From Nitrospira bacterium HGW-Nitrospira-1 (GTDB lineage: Bacteria > Nitrospirota > Thermodesulfovibrionia > Thermodesulfovibrionales > UBA6898): DNA of 18,717 nt. A program made the position numbers and the translations under genes. The stretch is from assembly GCA_002839535.1 (NCBI GenBank), contig PGYF01000024.1, positions 1 to 18,717 of the forward strand, given 5' to 3'. Positions within the stretch are counted from its first letter, which is position 1. Each line of letters begins with the position of its first letter. This document shows positions 6,419 to 14,662 of the stretch, one piece after another. The notes under the pieces were generated by a model, which saw only the letters and a program-made list of their open reading frames with translations, had not been told where the DNA came from and made no database searches.

Positions 6419-7379
6419 ATGAAGGAGGCAATGCTTTATGAAAAGCTGGGGGACGGAGACGTCAGATGCCGTCTGTGCAGCCATAACTGTCTCATAAAAA
6501 ACCGCCATAGAGGCGTCTGTGCTGTCCGCGAAAACAGGGAAGGTGTTTTATACAGCCTTGTTTACGGCAGGATTATCTCGATAAACATTGATCCGATAGA
6601 AAAAAAACCGCTTTTCCACTTTCTCCCTGAGTCCACTTCTCTCTCAATAGCAACAGCAGGCTGCAACTTCAGATGCAAACATTGTCAGAATTACGAAATT
6701 TCTCAGTATCCAAGAGAGCATACATTATCAATACCCGGCAAGGATACCACCCCTGAGGAGATCGTAAATGCTGCAATTCAGAACAACTGCAAAAGCATTT
6801 CATACACCTATACTGAACCGACAATCTTTTTTGAATTTGCATACGACTGCGCAAAACTTGCGCATGAAAAAGGCATTAAGAATGTTTTTGTAAGCAACGG
6901 GTATACCGGCAAAGAGGCTGTCAGACTCATCGCGCCCCTCCTTGACGCCAATAACATAGACTTAAAGGGGAGCGACAAATTCTACAGGAATATCTGCGGC
7001 GCAAGGCTTGAACCGGTAAAGGAGACCATCAGACCTGAATGATTCAGAAAATGACCTTACGGACATAGCGGAGTTTATCAGTTCTGTTGACCCTGCAATA
7101 CCATGGCATGTGACACAGTTTTATCCTGTCTACAAGCTGCTCGATAAACCACGCACGCCTGTTTCAAAACTGAGATTGGCACGGGAAATCGGGCATAAAG
7201 CCGGCTTGGAGTATGTGTATGAAGGAAATGTGCCGGGCGAAGGCGGAGAAAACACCTATTGTCCCTCATGCAAAGAAATGCTGATCGAACGGTTCGGATA
7301 CAGCATCTCAAAAAATTTCATAAAGAACAGCCGATGCCCGAAGTGCGATTCGTTTATAGAAGGCGTCTGGTCGTCATAG
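6419..7379 (+). pseudogene. amrS: AmrS-type (AmmeMemoRadiSam) radical SAM gene, frameshifted by an internal deletion
   Basis: The first frame (6419-7042) encodes the N-terminal two thirds: CRLCSHNCLIKNRHRGVC, the radical SAM cluster CNFRCKHC, YTYTEPT, and NIDLKG up to GARLEPVKETI, then a premature TGA at 7040-7042. The remaining third continues in the next frame from about 7032 to 7379: LNDSENDLTDIAEFISSVDP, PWHVTQFYP, and a CPSC/CPKC zinc ribbon. Family members have about 19 further residues between ETI and LNDSE, so about 56-59 bp (2 mod 3) appear to be missing. Either ATG 6419 or ATG 6431 (with AAGGAGG at 6421-6427) could start it. It may be a true pseudogene or an assembly deletion. The partner AMMECR1 and MEMO genes are not seen. 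Confidence 0.82.
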
Positions 7380-7522
7380 CTTATTGGCGCCGCCCAAGCA
7401 GTGCCAATAAGTGTATTAAATCCCCGCGTCCTCAGAAACTCCAACAGGAATTGCCCTGGCTGTATCCGCCGTTTCCAGCTTCGTGCCCGTTTATGTGGGG
7501 GTTAAAAACATAACCCTATTTT
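7380..7522. other. Gene-free spacer with hairpins
   Basis: Between the amrS relic and the convergent outer-membrane protein gene there is a 9-bp inverted repeat (CTTATTGGC at 7380-7388, GCCAATAAG at 7403-7411). A second hairpin, GGGTTA/TAACCC at 7499-7504/7511-7516, is followed by TATTTT, a possible weak terminator for the plus strand. The stretch from 7411 to 7498 has open frames in several phases but I cannot match any to a known family. Confidence 0.4.
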
Positions 7523-7524
7523 GA

Positions 7525-8199
7525 TTATTTAAACCTGTAGCCTATAAACAATCCACTCTGAGTCATTTTGCCATCCGGGTCTTCAAAACCTGCATATTTG
7601 TAAAACAATCCAACAAGGAAAGCTTTCAATTTTATTCCGCCTTCGGCAGTGAAACCGAACCTTGGTGTTGGATTAGAACTGTCTCGGGCATTCACGGAAA
7701 ATGGCCTTGTTATTCCAGCTTTTATATAACCCTTTTCATGCTCTACTCCAATTCCAGCTACCCAATTAAAAAATTTTAAAGATTTCCAACTTTCCGATGT
7801 ATTTCCCTTATTCCACTCCTCAAAACCAATCCCGGCATAGGGGTAAAATAAAAGATCGCTATCAGTTTTTAAGAAATATTTAACATCTGTAAAAATGCTA
7901 TAGCCTTCTTTTGGTATTATCCCCTCATCATCATCTAATCCCTCTTCCACCCACCATTTTTCAAGATTGATTGCAACTCCGAGGTTATTATTAAATTTAA
8001 CATCTGTATTTATCCCCCCAGCTACTATAAATTTATGACCTCCTATCCCTCCTAATTGATCCCACGCGATTGTTCCTCCTTTTAGATAAGGCTCTGCTTT
8101 TAATTCTGCTGTTCCAAATTGCATTGCATAAGAATAATCAAACCCTCCTGCCATTCCAAATAAAACAAAAGCTGTCAACAGCATTTTTCTCCAGTTCAT
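7525..8199 (-). CDS. Predicted outer-membrane beta-barrel protein
   Basis: This 224-residue protein starts with a signal peptide (basic MNWRK, hydrophobic core about 6-20, likely cleavage after YSYA at residue 25). The rest alternates polar and hydrophobic residues in short strands separated by Gly/Asp/Asn-rich turns, e.g. AGGINTDVKFNNNLGVAI and FYPYAGIGFEEW, and closes with LFIGYRFK, an aromatic C-terminal strand of outer-membrane barrel type. The ATG at 8199 has GGAGG at 8206-8210; that Shine-Dalgarno overlaps the end of coaBC, only 2 nt before, suggesting translational coupling. An ATG at 8214 is less likely. No specific family is recognised; a small 8- to 10-stranded OmpW/OmpA-like barrel is possible. 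Confidence 0.75.
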   Translation of the reverse strand: MNWRKMLLTAFVLFGMAGGFDYSYAMQFGTAELKAEPYLKGGTIAWDQLGGIGGHKFIVAGGINTDVKFNNNLGVAINLEKWWVEEGLDDDEGIIPKEGYSIFTDVKYFLKTDSDLLFYPYAGIGFEEWNKGNTSESWKSLKFFNWVAGIGVEHEKGYIKAGITRPFSVNARDSSNPTPRFGFTAEGGIKLKAFLVGLFYKYAGFEDPDGKMTQSGLFIGYRFK

Positions 8200-8201
8200 C
8201 C

Positions 8202-9395
8202 TTAACCTCCGCATGGTTTGTTTTCGACAAACCGGTCTAACACAATATCCGCAATAGAATCCTTGCTGAGAAGTTCCGTGACTGTTTTACCCCTTCTGTC
8301 AATAATCACAACCCTGTTCGTATCCACTTCAAATCCCGCCCCAGGCTCAGAGACGTCGTTAAATACAATCATGTCCATATTCTTTTGCAGCATCTTTTTT
8401 TCGGCCCGGTCAATATTGCCCCCTGTTTCAGCGGCAAAACCGATAACAAACGGCCGCTTGTCCCTGCCGGTTATATGCGAAATTATATCATCAGCCTTAT
8501 GCAGTTTCAAAGTCATGCCTTCACTTTTTTCTATCTTGGACGCCGACCTCTCCTGCGGCTTAAAATCAGCTACAGCCGCAGACATGATGAGTACCGTCGT
8601 ATCCTCCCCTGTCTCTTTCGCAACAGCCTCAAGCATTTCTTCAGATGTTTCGACCTGGACGAATTTAAGGCCGCAAGGCCTCTCGAGTGACGAAGGACCG
8701 CTGATCAGGGTAACAGCAGCCCCCCTGTCTCTTGCTGCCCTTGCCAATGCATACCCCATCCTGCCTGAGGATCTGTTGGAAATAAATCTTACCGGGTCAA
8801 TATATTCCCTTGTTGGCCCGGCAGTCACAACGATCTTTTCATTGCTCAGATCTTTTCCTGTAATCGCTGCCCCAACGGCTTCTGCTATATCCTGAACATC
8901 CGACAACCTGCCCAGCCCCTCTTCACCGCAGGCAAGACGTCCTTTTTCAGGCCCCACCTGTATGACGCCACGGGATTTCAACTTTCGGAGGTTCTCCTGC
9001 ACAATCTGATTTTCATACATCTTCCAGTTCATCGAAGGCGCGACTACTATCCTGCCCTGATACGAAAGAAAACAGGCGCTCAGGAGGTCATCGGCAATTC
9101 CGTGGGCGAATTTTGCGATGATATTTGCAGTAGCAGGCGCTATCACCATAACATCCGCCTTTGCCGGCAGAGCAATATGGGCCATGGGTGTATCAAAAAG
9201 GGAGGTATATACAATGTTCTGTGAGGCGACCTCCAGAGAAAGAGGTGTTATGAAATGTCCGGCAGCCTTAGTCATAATCACCGTCACCGAGGCCCCTTCG
9301 TCCTTTAATCTTCTGACAAGCTCGACTGCCTTGTACGCAGCAACTCCTCCGGTAACCCCAAGGAGTATGGATTTATCCTTCAGCTTCCCCTGCAT
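8202..9395 (-). CDS. coaBC: Bifunctional coenzyme A biosynthesis protein CoaBC
   Basis: CoaBC couples 4'-phosphopantothenate to cysteine (CoaB, CTP-dependent) and decarboxylates the product to 4'-phosphopantetheine (CoaC, FMN-dependent). The CoaC half (1-180) shows LLGVTGGVAAYKAVELVRRL, active-site His73 (MAHIAL), Asn123 in APSMNWKMYEN and Cys156 in GRLACGEEGLGR. The CoaB half shows VTAGPTREYIDPVRFISNRS, SGRMGYALA and MSAAVADFKP. The ATG at 9395, preceded by GGAAG, gives 397 residues, normal for the family; a start at 9428 would add 11. It overlaps the 3' end of rpoZ by 23 bp, the conserved gmk-rpoZ-coaBC order. Confidence 0.96.
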   Translation of the reverse strand: MQGKLKDKSILLGVTGGVAAYKAVELVRRLKDEGASVTVIMTKAAGHFITPLSLEVASQNIVYTSLFDTPMAHIALPAKADVMVIAPATANIIAKFAHGIADDLLSACFLSYQGRIVVAPSMNWKMYENQIVQENLRKLKSRGVIQVGPEKGRLACGEEGLGRLSDVQDIAEAVGAAITGKDLSNEKIVVTAGPTREYIDPVRFISNRSSGRMGYALARAARDRGAAVTLISGPSSLERPCGLKFVQVETSEEMLEAVAKETGEDTTVLIMSAAVADFKPQERSASKIEKSEGMTLKLHKADDIISHITGRDKRPFVIGFAAETGGNIDRAEKKMLQKNMDMIVFNDVSEPGAGFEVDTNRVVIIDRRGKTVTELLSKDSIADIVLDRFVENKPCGG

Positions 9396-9780
9396 CTTCC
9401 GGCTTTTTATCAGTGAAAAGCTCTTCAAAGGCCTTCTTGTCGTATGAGCCTTTTTCGTGCAGGTATACCTTCAAATCTTTTTCCAGTTCACTGAGGTCCT
9501 CACCCGCTGCTATTTTTTTGCTTTCCTCGAGCTGTTTTCTGTAATCAAATTTGCCTGCCTTTTCTCTGGCAATGACCGCTGCTTCTCCTGTTACAAATTC
9601 CAGCACGCCGCTGATAGTTTCTTCGATAGCTACTGATGTTACCTTCTTTGCCCTCGTTGATATCTTTGGTTTTGCACCCAGGGAAAGCTCCTTTGCCCTC
9701 TGAGAGGCAATGGTCACCAGTCTGAACTTGCCGTCGATTTTCTTATGATCATACTCTACAGGGAGAGAAATAATATCCAT
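9373..9780 (-). CDS. rpoZ: RNA polymerase omega subunit
   Basis: The omega subunit helps assemble and stabilise the RNA polymerase beta' subunit. The conserved core lies at about residues 8-55: DGKFRLVTIASQRAKELSLGAKPKIST followed by RAKKVTSVAIEE, matching the usual omega signature. The protein has 135 residues, longer than the roughly 90 of E. coli omega, with a charged Lys/Glu-rich C-terminal extension of unknown role. The ATG at 9780 is chosen because GGAGGTAAAA directly precedes it; an ATG at 9792 would lie on the Shine-Dalgarno itself. Located 18 nt after gmk. Confidence 0.92.
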   Translation of the reverse strand: MDIISLPVEYDHKKIDGKFRLVTIASQRAKELSLGAKPKISTRAKKVTSVAIEETISGVLEFVTGEAAVIAREKAGKFDYRKQLEESKKIAAGEDLSELEKDLKVYLHEKGSYDKKAFEELFTDKKPEDAGEAEG

Positions 9781-9798
9781 TTTTACCTCCATTAAACA

Positions 9799-10407
9799 TC
9801 AAATATTTTCAATCCAGTGCGGATCTATTTTGTTGCTTCTGAGCCTTTCGGCAATGATGATCGCCTCCAGTTTCTTCAGCGAAGTTTTTATTATGTCGTT
9901 AATTATAACATAATCATACATTTTATATTCCCTGATTTCATCAACCGCGGCCTGCAGCCGCCTGTTCATGTCCTCGACAGAATTACTCATGCGACCTTCC
10001 AGCCTGTGCTTCAGCTCCTTCATTGAAGGGGGTAATATGAATATATACACGGCATTGTTAAAGAATTTCCTGAACTGCCGGGCGCCCTGGGTATCGATAT
10101 CAAGCAAAACATCATACCCAACGCTGATAAGCTCTTCGAGTTTCCGCCTCGACGTCCCATAAAGGCTGCCATGCACCTGGGCCCATTCAACAAAGTCTCC
10201 CCTGTGGATCATGTCCCTGAATTCTTTCTCGCTGACAAAGCAGTAATCTTCATCCGGTATTTCACCGGGCCTCGGCAGTCTTGTGGTAAAAGATACAGAA
10301 GGTTTTATATTATCTACTGCGCTGATTATCTGTTTACACAGCGTTGTCTTGCCCGTGCCTGAAGGCGCGGAAACAATGAATATGCTGCCCCTATCCTTCT
10401 TCTCCAA
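9799..10407 (-). CDS. gmk: Guanylate kinase
   Basis: Guanylate kinase phosphorylates GMP to GDP with ATP. The P-loop is SAPSGTGKTT (13-22). The GMP-binding region includes SFTTRLPRPGEIPDEDYCFV (39-58) and EWAQVHGSLYGTS; the lid segment contains RLEGRMSNSVEDMNRRL, and DYVIINDI follows. The 202 residues match the family. The start is a TTG at 10407 with AGGGGA a few bases upstream, and no better in-frame start exists before the P-loop. It sits 38 nt after yicC and 18 nt before rpoZ in a conserved housekeeping group. Confidence 0.95.
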   Translation of the reverse strand: MEKKDRGSIFIVSAPSGTGKTTLCKQIISAVDNIKPSVSFTTRLPRPGEIPDEDYCFVSEKEFRDMIHRGDFVEWAQVHGSLYGTSRRKLEELISVGYDVLLDIDTQGARQFRKFFNNAVYIFILPPSMKELKHRLEGRMSNSVEDMNRRLQAAVDEIREYKMYDYVIINDIIKTSLKKLEAIIIAERLRSNKIDPHWIENI

Positions 10408-10445
10408 CAGTCCCCTTCCCTTCCAAAAAGCTCTGCATAAGTTTC

Positions 10446-11294
10446 TTACTGTATATTCTGAACCTGTTCTTTAATTTTTTCTATCACTGACTTCATTTCA
10501 ACCGTCAAACCGGTAAGGGCATAGTCGCTGGACTTGGATGTTATCGTGTTAATCTCCCTGTTTAATTCCTGGACAATAAAATCGAGTTTTCTTCCGATGA
10601 TATCATCATGTGACAGTATTTCTCTGAATTGCTTTATATGGCTGTCTATCCTGGCTGTCTCTTCGGAGATATCAAGCTTCATGGCCATGAGCGCTGCCTC
10701 CTGCAGTATCCTGTTATCATCAAAATCCTTTTCCACAAAAAGCGCCTTAAGTCTTTCATGAAACTTTCCTGTCAGCTCCCTGACTACATTGCCTTTTAAA
10801 TCCTTGATCCGATTATTCATGCCGGTCAAAAAATCCAACATACTTAAAAGTTCTGCCGCAAGCATGCCCCCTTCCCTGTTTCTCATCTCCGCGAGGCTAT
10901 CCATTGCCTGTTTAAAAACTTCTTGTACGGTATCCGCATCATAGGCAAGGTCTGTTTCCAGATACATTTGATGAAAGCCGGTTATCATATTAATATCTAT
11001 CTCGCCAGGCAGGGACAGATCCCCCTGCAGCTTTTTAAACGCCGCATATAATCTCCCTGCAATATCGGTATTTACCTTGAAGTCAGTGGATATACTTTCT
11101 GAAACAGAGACTGTTACATCAAACTTTCCCCGCGCGAAACGCTCTTTCAGCAGATTTCTAAACGGTATATCAAACTGACTGAGAAATGCGGGGGCTTTGA
11201 TATAAATATCAAGAAATCTGTTGTTTAAAGACCTGATTTCAACCCTGCAGCCGTTTTTCTCTGCGCTGCCGAATCCTGTCATGCTCTGCGCCAT
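10446..11294 (-). CDS. yicC: YicC/YloC-family endoribonuclease
   Basis: YicC-family proteins are cytoplasmic endoribonucleases with a role in mRNA/sRNA turnover. The 282-residue protein starts with the family signature MTGFGSAEK at residues 5-13, followed by EIRSLNNRFLDIYIKAP. It ends with the DUF1732 region: ISEETARIDSHIKQF, GRKLDFIVQELNREINTI and the terminal helix VEMKSVIEKIKEQVQNIQ. Length and domain order are standard. It is the first gene of yicC-gmk-rpoZ-coaBC, divergent from the por operon over about 130 bp. Confidence 0.93.
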   Translation of the reverse strand: MAQSMTGFGSAEKNGCRVEIRSLNNRFLDIYIKAPAFLSQFDIPFRNLLKERFARGKFDVTVSVSESISTDFKVNTDIAGRLYAAFKKLQGDLSLPGEIDINMITGFHQMYLETDLAYDADTVQEVFKQAMDSLAEMRNREGGMLAAELLSMLDFLTGMNNRIKDLKGNVVRELTGKFHERLKALFVEKDFDDNRILQEAALMAMKLDISEETARIDSHIKQFREILSHDDIIGRKLDFIVQELNREINTITSKSSDYALTGLTVEMKSVIEKIKEQVQNIQ

Positions 11295-11365
11295 AGTGCA
11301 ATAACTATAAAACAGCGCCTGTTTTTAGTCAAATATATCTATAAATTAAACAAATAGGTTTTTTA

Positions 11366-11419
11366 TTGAAGAATTAACGGGTAATCGGCTAATATATTAT
11401 TTTAATTCATCTCGGGAGG
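11366..11419 (+). promoter_or_regulatory. Likely promoter and RBS for the por operon
   Basis: TTGAAG at 11366-11371 and TAATAT at 11390-11395 are separated by 18 nt, a fair sigma-70-type pair. GGGAGG at 11414-11419 is a strong Shine-Dalgarno 5 nt before the porG ATG. The yicC-porG intergenic region is A+T-rich and must also hold the divergent yicC promoter, which I could not place with confidence. Confidence 0.5.
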
Positions 11420-11424
11420 AAAAT

Positions 11425-12000
11425 ATGGCTGAAACAGTTGAAATCAGATGGCATGGAAGAGGCGGCCAAGGGACAGTAACGGCCGCAAAAGTGCTTGCAG
11501 ACGCATGTCTGAGCGGCGGAAGGTATGTGCAGGCATTTCCTGAGTACGGACCTGAAAGAGCCGGCGCGCCGTTACGGGCTTACAACAGGGTAAGCTCAAA
11601 AGAGCTTCGGATGCATTGCCCTGTTCTAAATCCTGATATTGTTGCCGTGGCTGACGCCACGCTCCTTGACAGCATAAACACTGCTGAAGGCGCAAAGGAC
11701 AATACCATTTTTATTGTGAATACCTCAAAGGACCCAAAAGAGGTCAGAGAAAAACTGAAAGCTGTTCAAAGCCAGAAAGTCTTCTCTTTAGACGCAACTA
11801 AAATTGCTATCGAATGCTTTGGCCGGGCGCTGCCGAACTCACCAATGCTCGGAGCAGTCTGCAAGATTACAGGGCTCATACCACTTGAGCATCTTCTGGA
11901 GGACGTCAAGAAAAGCTTCGGCAAAAAATTCTCACAAAAAATCATAGACGGAAACCTTGCGGCTACAAAAAGAGGATATGAGGAGGTAAAAGAAGGATGA
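11425..12000 (+). CDS. porG: Pyruvate:ferredoxin oxidoreductase gamma subunit
   Basis: Gamma subunit (191 aa) of a four-subunit 2-oxoacid:ferredoxin oxidoreductase, most likely the pyruvate enzyme. The domain opens with the hallmark IRWHGRGGQGTVTAAKVLAD (7-26), followed by FPEYGPERAGAPLRAYNRVS, both typical of the catalytic gamma domain that contacts CoA and the other subunits. The C-terminal YEEVKEG is standard. The stop overlaps the porD start by 4 bp (ATGA). The order gamma-delta-alpha-beta is that of archaeal and Thermotoga-type pyruvate oxidoreductases. Confidence 0.93.
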   Translation: MAETVEIRWHGRGGQGTVTAAKVLADACLSGGRYVQAFPEYGPERAGAPLRAYNRVSSKELRMHCPVLNPDIVAVADATLLDSINTAEGAKDNTIFIVNTSKDPKEVREKLKAVQSQKVFSLDATKIAIECFGRALPNSPMLGAVCKITGLIPLEHLLEDVKKSFGKKFSQKIIDGNLAATKRGYEEVKEG

Positions 12001-12290
12001 AACCAAAGGGATGGAAAGATTTGCCCCCGGGATCTGTTGTCCTCGAAGCAGGAAGCGCTGTTAAGTTTAAAACAGGTTCCTGGAGGGCCTACAGACCGAT
12101 ATGGCATGAGGAAAACTGCATACAGTGCCTTTTATGCTGGATTTACTGTCCGGATATGTCAATAAAAGTAAAAGACGGTAAAAGAGGTGAATTTGATCTG
12201 GATTACTGCAAGGGGTGCGGCATCTGCGCCCTTGAATGTCACGGCAAAAAAGGGAAAAAAGCGATTGAAATGGTAGAGGAGGGCAAATAA
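11997..12290 (+). CDS. porD: Pyruvate:ferredoxin oxidoreductase delta subunit (2x[4Fe-4S])
   Basis: This 97-residue ferredoxin-like subunit wires electrons from the thiamine centre to external ferredoxin. It has two full cluster motifs: Cys41, 44, 47 and 51 (CIQCLLCWIYCP) and Cys71, 74, 77 and 81 (CKGCGICALECH). The Pro usually following the last Cys of the second motif is replaced by His82, a mild oddity. The N-terminal segment with GSWRAYRPIWHEENC is typical of the por delta family. It abuts porA directly (stop at 12290, next ATG at 12291), with GAGGAGGGC serving as the porA Shine-Dalgarno inside its 3' end. Confidence 0.94.
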   Translation: MKPKGWKDLPPGSVVLEAGSAVKFKTGSWRAYRPIWHEENCIQCLLCWIYCPDMSIKVKDGKRGEFDLDYCKGCGICALECHGKKGKKAIEMVEEGK

Positions 12291-13469
12291 ATGGCCAAGG
12301 TAGTTGCAGTTACCGGAAACGAAGCGTGCGCAAATGCGCTCAGACAGGTAAATCCTGATGTCTGCGGCATTTACCCTATCACCCCGCAAACAGATATGAT
12401 GCAGCGATATGCATCTTTTATTGCTAACGGAAAAGTCACTACAGAATCAATTCTGGTGGAAAGCGAACACAGTTCCATGAGCGCCTGCATCGGCGCTGCT
12501 GCTGCCGGCGGAAGAGTGATAACCGCAACATCTTCACAGGGTCTTGCCCTGATGTGGGAGATGCTGCATATTGCCTCGGGAGACAGGCTCCCGATCATTA
12601 TGCCTGTTGTAAACCGTGCGCTTTCAGCCCCACTCAATATCCACGGCGACCATTCGGACGCCATGGGTGCAAGGGACACGGGATGGATACAGATATGGTC
12701 GGAGAATGCACAGGAATCATATGACAATACGATCCAGGCGTTCAGGATAGGCGAACACATGGATATTAGACTGCCGGTCATGGTATGTCTTGACGGTTTC
12801 ATCATAAGCCATTCCATAGAGAGGATGGAATATCTCGAAGATGGAGAAGTCAGGGATTTTGTCGGAGAATTCAAAAACTTCCTCCCGCTGCTTGACCTTG
12901 AGAAACCGAAGAGTTACGGTCCGCTGATCCTCACCGACCTCTATCACGAATACAAGAGGGCGCAGCACGAAGTCATGACAAAGGTCAAGGACGTTGTCCT
13001 TGACGTAGCAAAAGATTTTGAGAAGTTAAGCGGAAGAAAATACGGTCTGTTTGAATCATACAGACTCGAAGACGCCGACATAGCCCTTGTTATCCTGAAC
13101 TCTGCGGCAGGCACCTCAAAGGATGTAATAGACGAGTTCAGACAAAGAGGCGTCAAGGCCGGACTGCTGAAACCAAGGCTCTTCAGGCCGTTCCCGTATG
13201 AAGAGGCGGCTGAAGCGCTCAAAAATACAAAGGCAGTCTGTGTTATGGACAGGGCGGATTCCTTCGGCGGATACGGGCCTCTCTTTATGGAAATAACCTC
13301 AGCCCTTTATCACCTGAAGGAGAGACCGGTTTTGATAAACAAGATATACGGACTCGGCGGAAGGGACTACATGCCTTCCCACGCAGAACTCGTTTTAAAT
13401 GAACTCAACGAGATAGCAAAGGGCGGAAAGGTAAAAATAATTAAAGAATATTTAGGAGTGAGGGAATAA
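12291..13469 (+). CDS. porA: Pyruvate:ferredoxin oxidoreductase alpha subunit
   Basis: Alpha subunit (392 aa), holding domains I and II of the oxidoreductase. YPITPQT (28-34), ESEHSS (57-62) and TSSQGL (80-85) are core motifs. NRALSAPLNIHGDHSD (108-123) is characteristic of pyruvate rather than 2-oxoglutarate enzymes; this, with the gene order, is why I name it por. The C-terminal half contains LKPRLFRPFPYEEAAEAL and VCVMDRADSFGGYGPL. The enzyme catalyses the reversible oxidative decarboxylation of pyruvate to acetyl-CoA and CO2. One nucleotide separates it from porB. Confidence 0.94.
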   Translation: MAKVVAVTGNEACANALRQVNPDVCGIYPITPQTDMMQRYASFIANGKVTTESILVESEHSSMSACIGAAAAGGRVITATSSQGLALMWEMLHIASGDRLPIIMPVVNRALSAPLNIHGDHSDAMGARDTGWIQIWSENAQESYDNTIQAFRIGEHMDIRLPVMVCLDGFIISHSIERMEYLEDGEVRDFVGEFKNFLPLLDLEKPKSYGPLILTDLYHEYKRAQHEVMTKVKDVVLDVAKDFEKLSGRKYGLFESYRLEDADIALVILNSAAGTSKDVIDEFRQRGVKAGLLKPRLFRPFPYEEAAEALKNTKAVCVMDRADSFGGYGPLFMEITSALYHLKERPVLINKIYGLGGRDYMPSHAELVLNELNEIAKGGKVKIIKEYLGVRE

Positions 13470-13470
13470 T

Positions 13471-14406
13471 ATGGCGACAGGACTAACGTTAAAAGAACTT
13501 TCAAAAAAAGAAGACCGTTTCACGCACGGCCACCGGATGTGTGCCGGATGCGGGGCCCCTACCATAGTAAAAATGGTGCTCCTTGCGACAGACTATCCGG
13601 TCATCGCTGCCAATGCCACCGGATGTCTTGAGGTTTCTTCCTGCATTTCCGAGTATACCGCATGGAAGATCCCATGGATACACACTGCATTTGAAAACGC
13701 CGCAGCGACCATATCAGGGGTTGAGACCATGTACCGGTCATTGAAAAAACAGGGCAAAATAGATAAGGATGTAAAGTTCATAGCCTTCGGAGGCGACGGA
13801 GGCACCTATGACATCGGACTCCAGAGTCTTTCAGGCGCAATGGAGCGCGGACATGATATGCTCTATGTCTGCTATGACAACGGCGCATATATGAACACCG
13901 GTATCCAGCGTTCAAGCGCAACGCCGCTCGGCGCAGATACAACAACCTGCCCTGCAGGGGACATAATCCCGGGAAAGCTTCGTGTGAGAAAAAACCTTAC
14001 AAAGATTATGGCCGCGCACAATATCCCTTATGCTGCCCAAGCCTCGCCTTCGCACTGGATGGACCTGATGAAAAAAGTCAGAAAGGCGCATGAGTTTATT
14101 GGCCCGAAATTTATGAACATACTGTCTCCGTGCAACCGCGGATGGCGTTCACAGACAAATGACGCGATCACCCTCAGCAGGCTTGGGGTAAACTCCTGTT
14201 ACTGGCCGCTCTACGAGATCGAGGACGGCGTCACAAAGATCACGTATACGCCAAAAGATAAAATCCCTGTAGCTGATTTCATGAAACCTCAGGGCAGATT
14301 CAAGCATCTTTTCGCCCCTGCGAATGAATGGTTGCTGAAAAAAGTCCAGGAAGAAGTTGACAAAGAATGGGAGAAATTGAAAAAACAGGCGGAATGCGGT
14401 TGCTGA
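13471..14406 (+). CDS. porB: Pyruvate:ferredoxin oxidoreductase beta subunit (TPP-binding)
   Basis: Beta subunit (311 aa) that binds thiamine diphosphate and the proximal [4Fe-4S] cluster. GGDGGTYDIG (107-116) plus DNGAYMNTG (136-144) form the thiamine-diphosphate/Mg site. Cys24 and Cys27 (CAGCGAP), Cys52 (TGCLE) and Cys221 (LSPCNRGW) are the expected cluster ligands. The C-terminus ends in the unusual Cys-rich AECGC. AGGAG lies upstream of the ATG. It is the last gene of the por operon; a tRNA on the opposite strand follows. Confidence 0.95.
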   Translation: MATGLTLKELSKKEDRFTHGHRMCAGCGAPTIVKMVLLATDYPVIAANATGCLEVSSCISEYTAWKIPWIHTAFENAAATISGVETMYRSLKKQGKIDKDVKFIAFGGDGGTYDIGLQSLSGAMERGHDMLYVCYDNGAYMNTGIQRSSATPLGADTTTCPAGDIIPGKLRVRKNLTKIMAAHNIPYAAQASPSHWMDLMKKVRKAHEFIGPKFMNILSPCNRGWRSQTNDAITLSRLGVNSCYWPLYEIEDGVTKITYTPKDKIPVADFMKPQGRFKHLFAPANEWLLKKVQEEVDKEWEKLKKQAECGC

Positions 14407-14468
14407 GATAAGCGTCAAGATTATTTAGGCGGATAAGTGGCAGATACAATGCAGACGCCACAGGCACT

Positions 14469-14501
14469 AAAAAAGGGGTCGCAGAAACCCTGCAACCCCT
14501 T
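14469..14501 (-). terminator. Rho-independent terminator of tRNA-Thr
   Basis: On the minus strand a 12-bp stem (arms 14490-14501 and 14473-14484, with one G-U pair) encloses a 5-nt loop and runs into a T-run (14474-14469 read as T on this strand). It sits 9 nt downstream of the tRNA 3' end. On the plus strand the hairpin lacks a T-run, so it is a poor terminator for porB. Confidence 0.78.
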
Positions 14502-14509
14502 GAATTTAC

Positions 14510-14585
14510 TGGAGCCGGGAAGCGGATTTGAACCGCCGACCTGCTGATTACGAATCAGCTGCTCTACCAACTGAGCTATCCCGGC
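14510..14585 (-). tRNA. tRNA-Thr (anticodon CGT)
   Basis: The full cloverleaf is present on the minus strand: acceptor GCCGGGA/TCCCGGC, D arm GCTC...GAGC, anticodon stem GCTGA/TCAGC with loop TTCGTAA (anticodon CGT at 14552-14550), and a T arm with TTCAAAT. Discriminator T is followed by an encoded CCA (14512-14510). Anticodon CGT reads the Thr codon ACG. It is a single tRNA gene with its own terminator, antisense to the porB-acyP intergenic region. Confidence 0.95.
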
Positions 14586-14662
14586 AGGCAAAATATTTTA
14601 GCAGAAAGTTTCAAAATATTTCCTTATTTAGAAATATGTACGGATAGTCATCTGCTAACGGC

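Noticed and set aside
11425..14406. 2-oxoglutarate or 2-ketoisovalerate oxidoreductase instead of pyruvate
   Set aside because: Gene order gamma-delta-alpha-beta and the alpha motif NRALSAPLNIHGDHSD fit the pyruvate enzyme best; other substrates remain possible but are less likely.
14469..14501. Terminator for porB on the plus strand
   Set aside because: The hairpin has no T-run on that strand, whereas it has one on the minus strand just after the tRNA.
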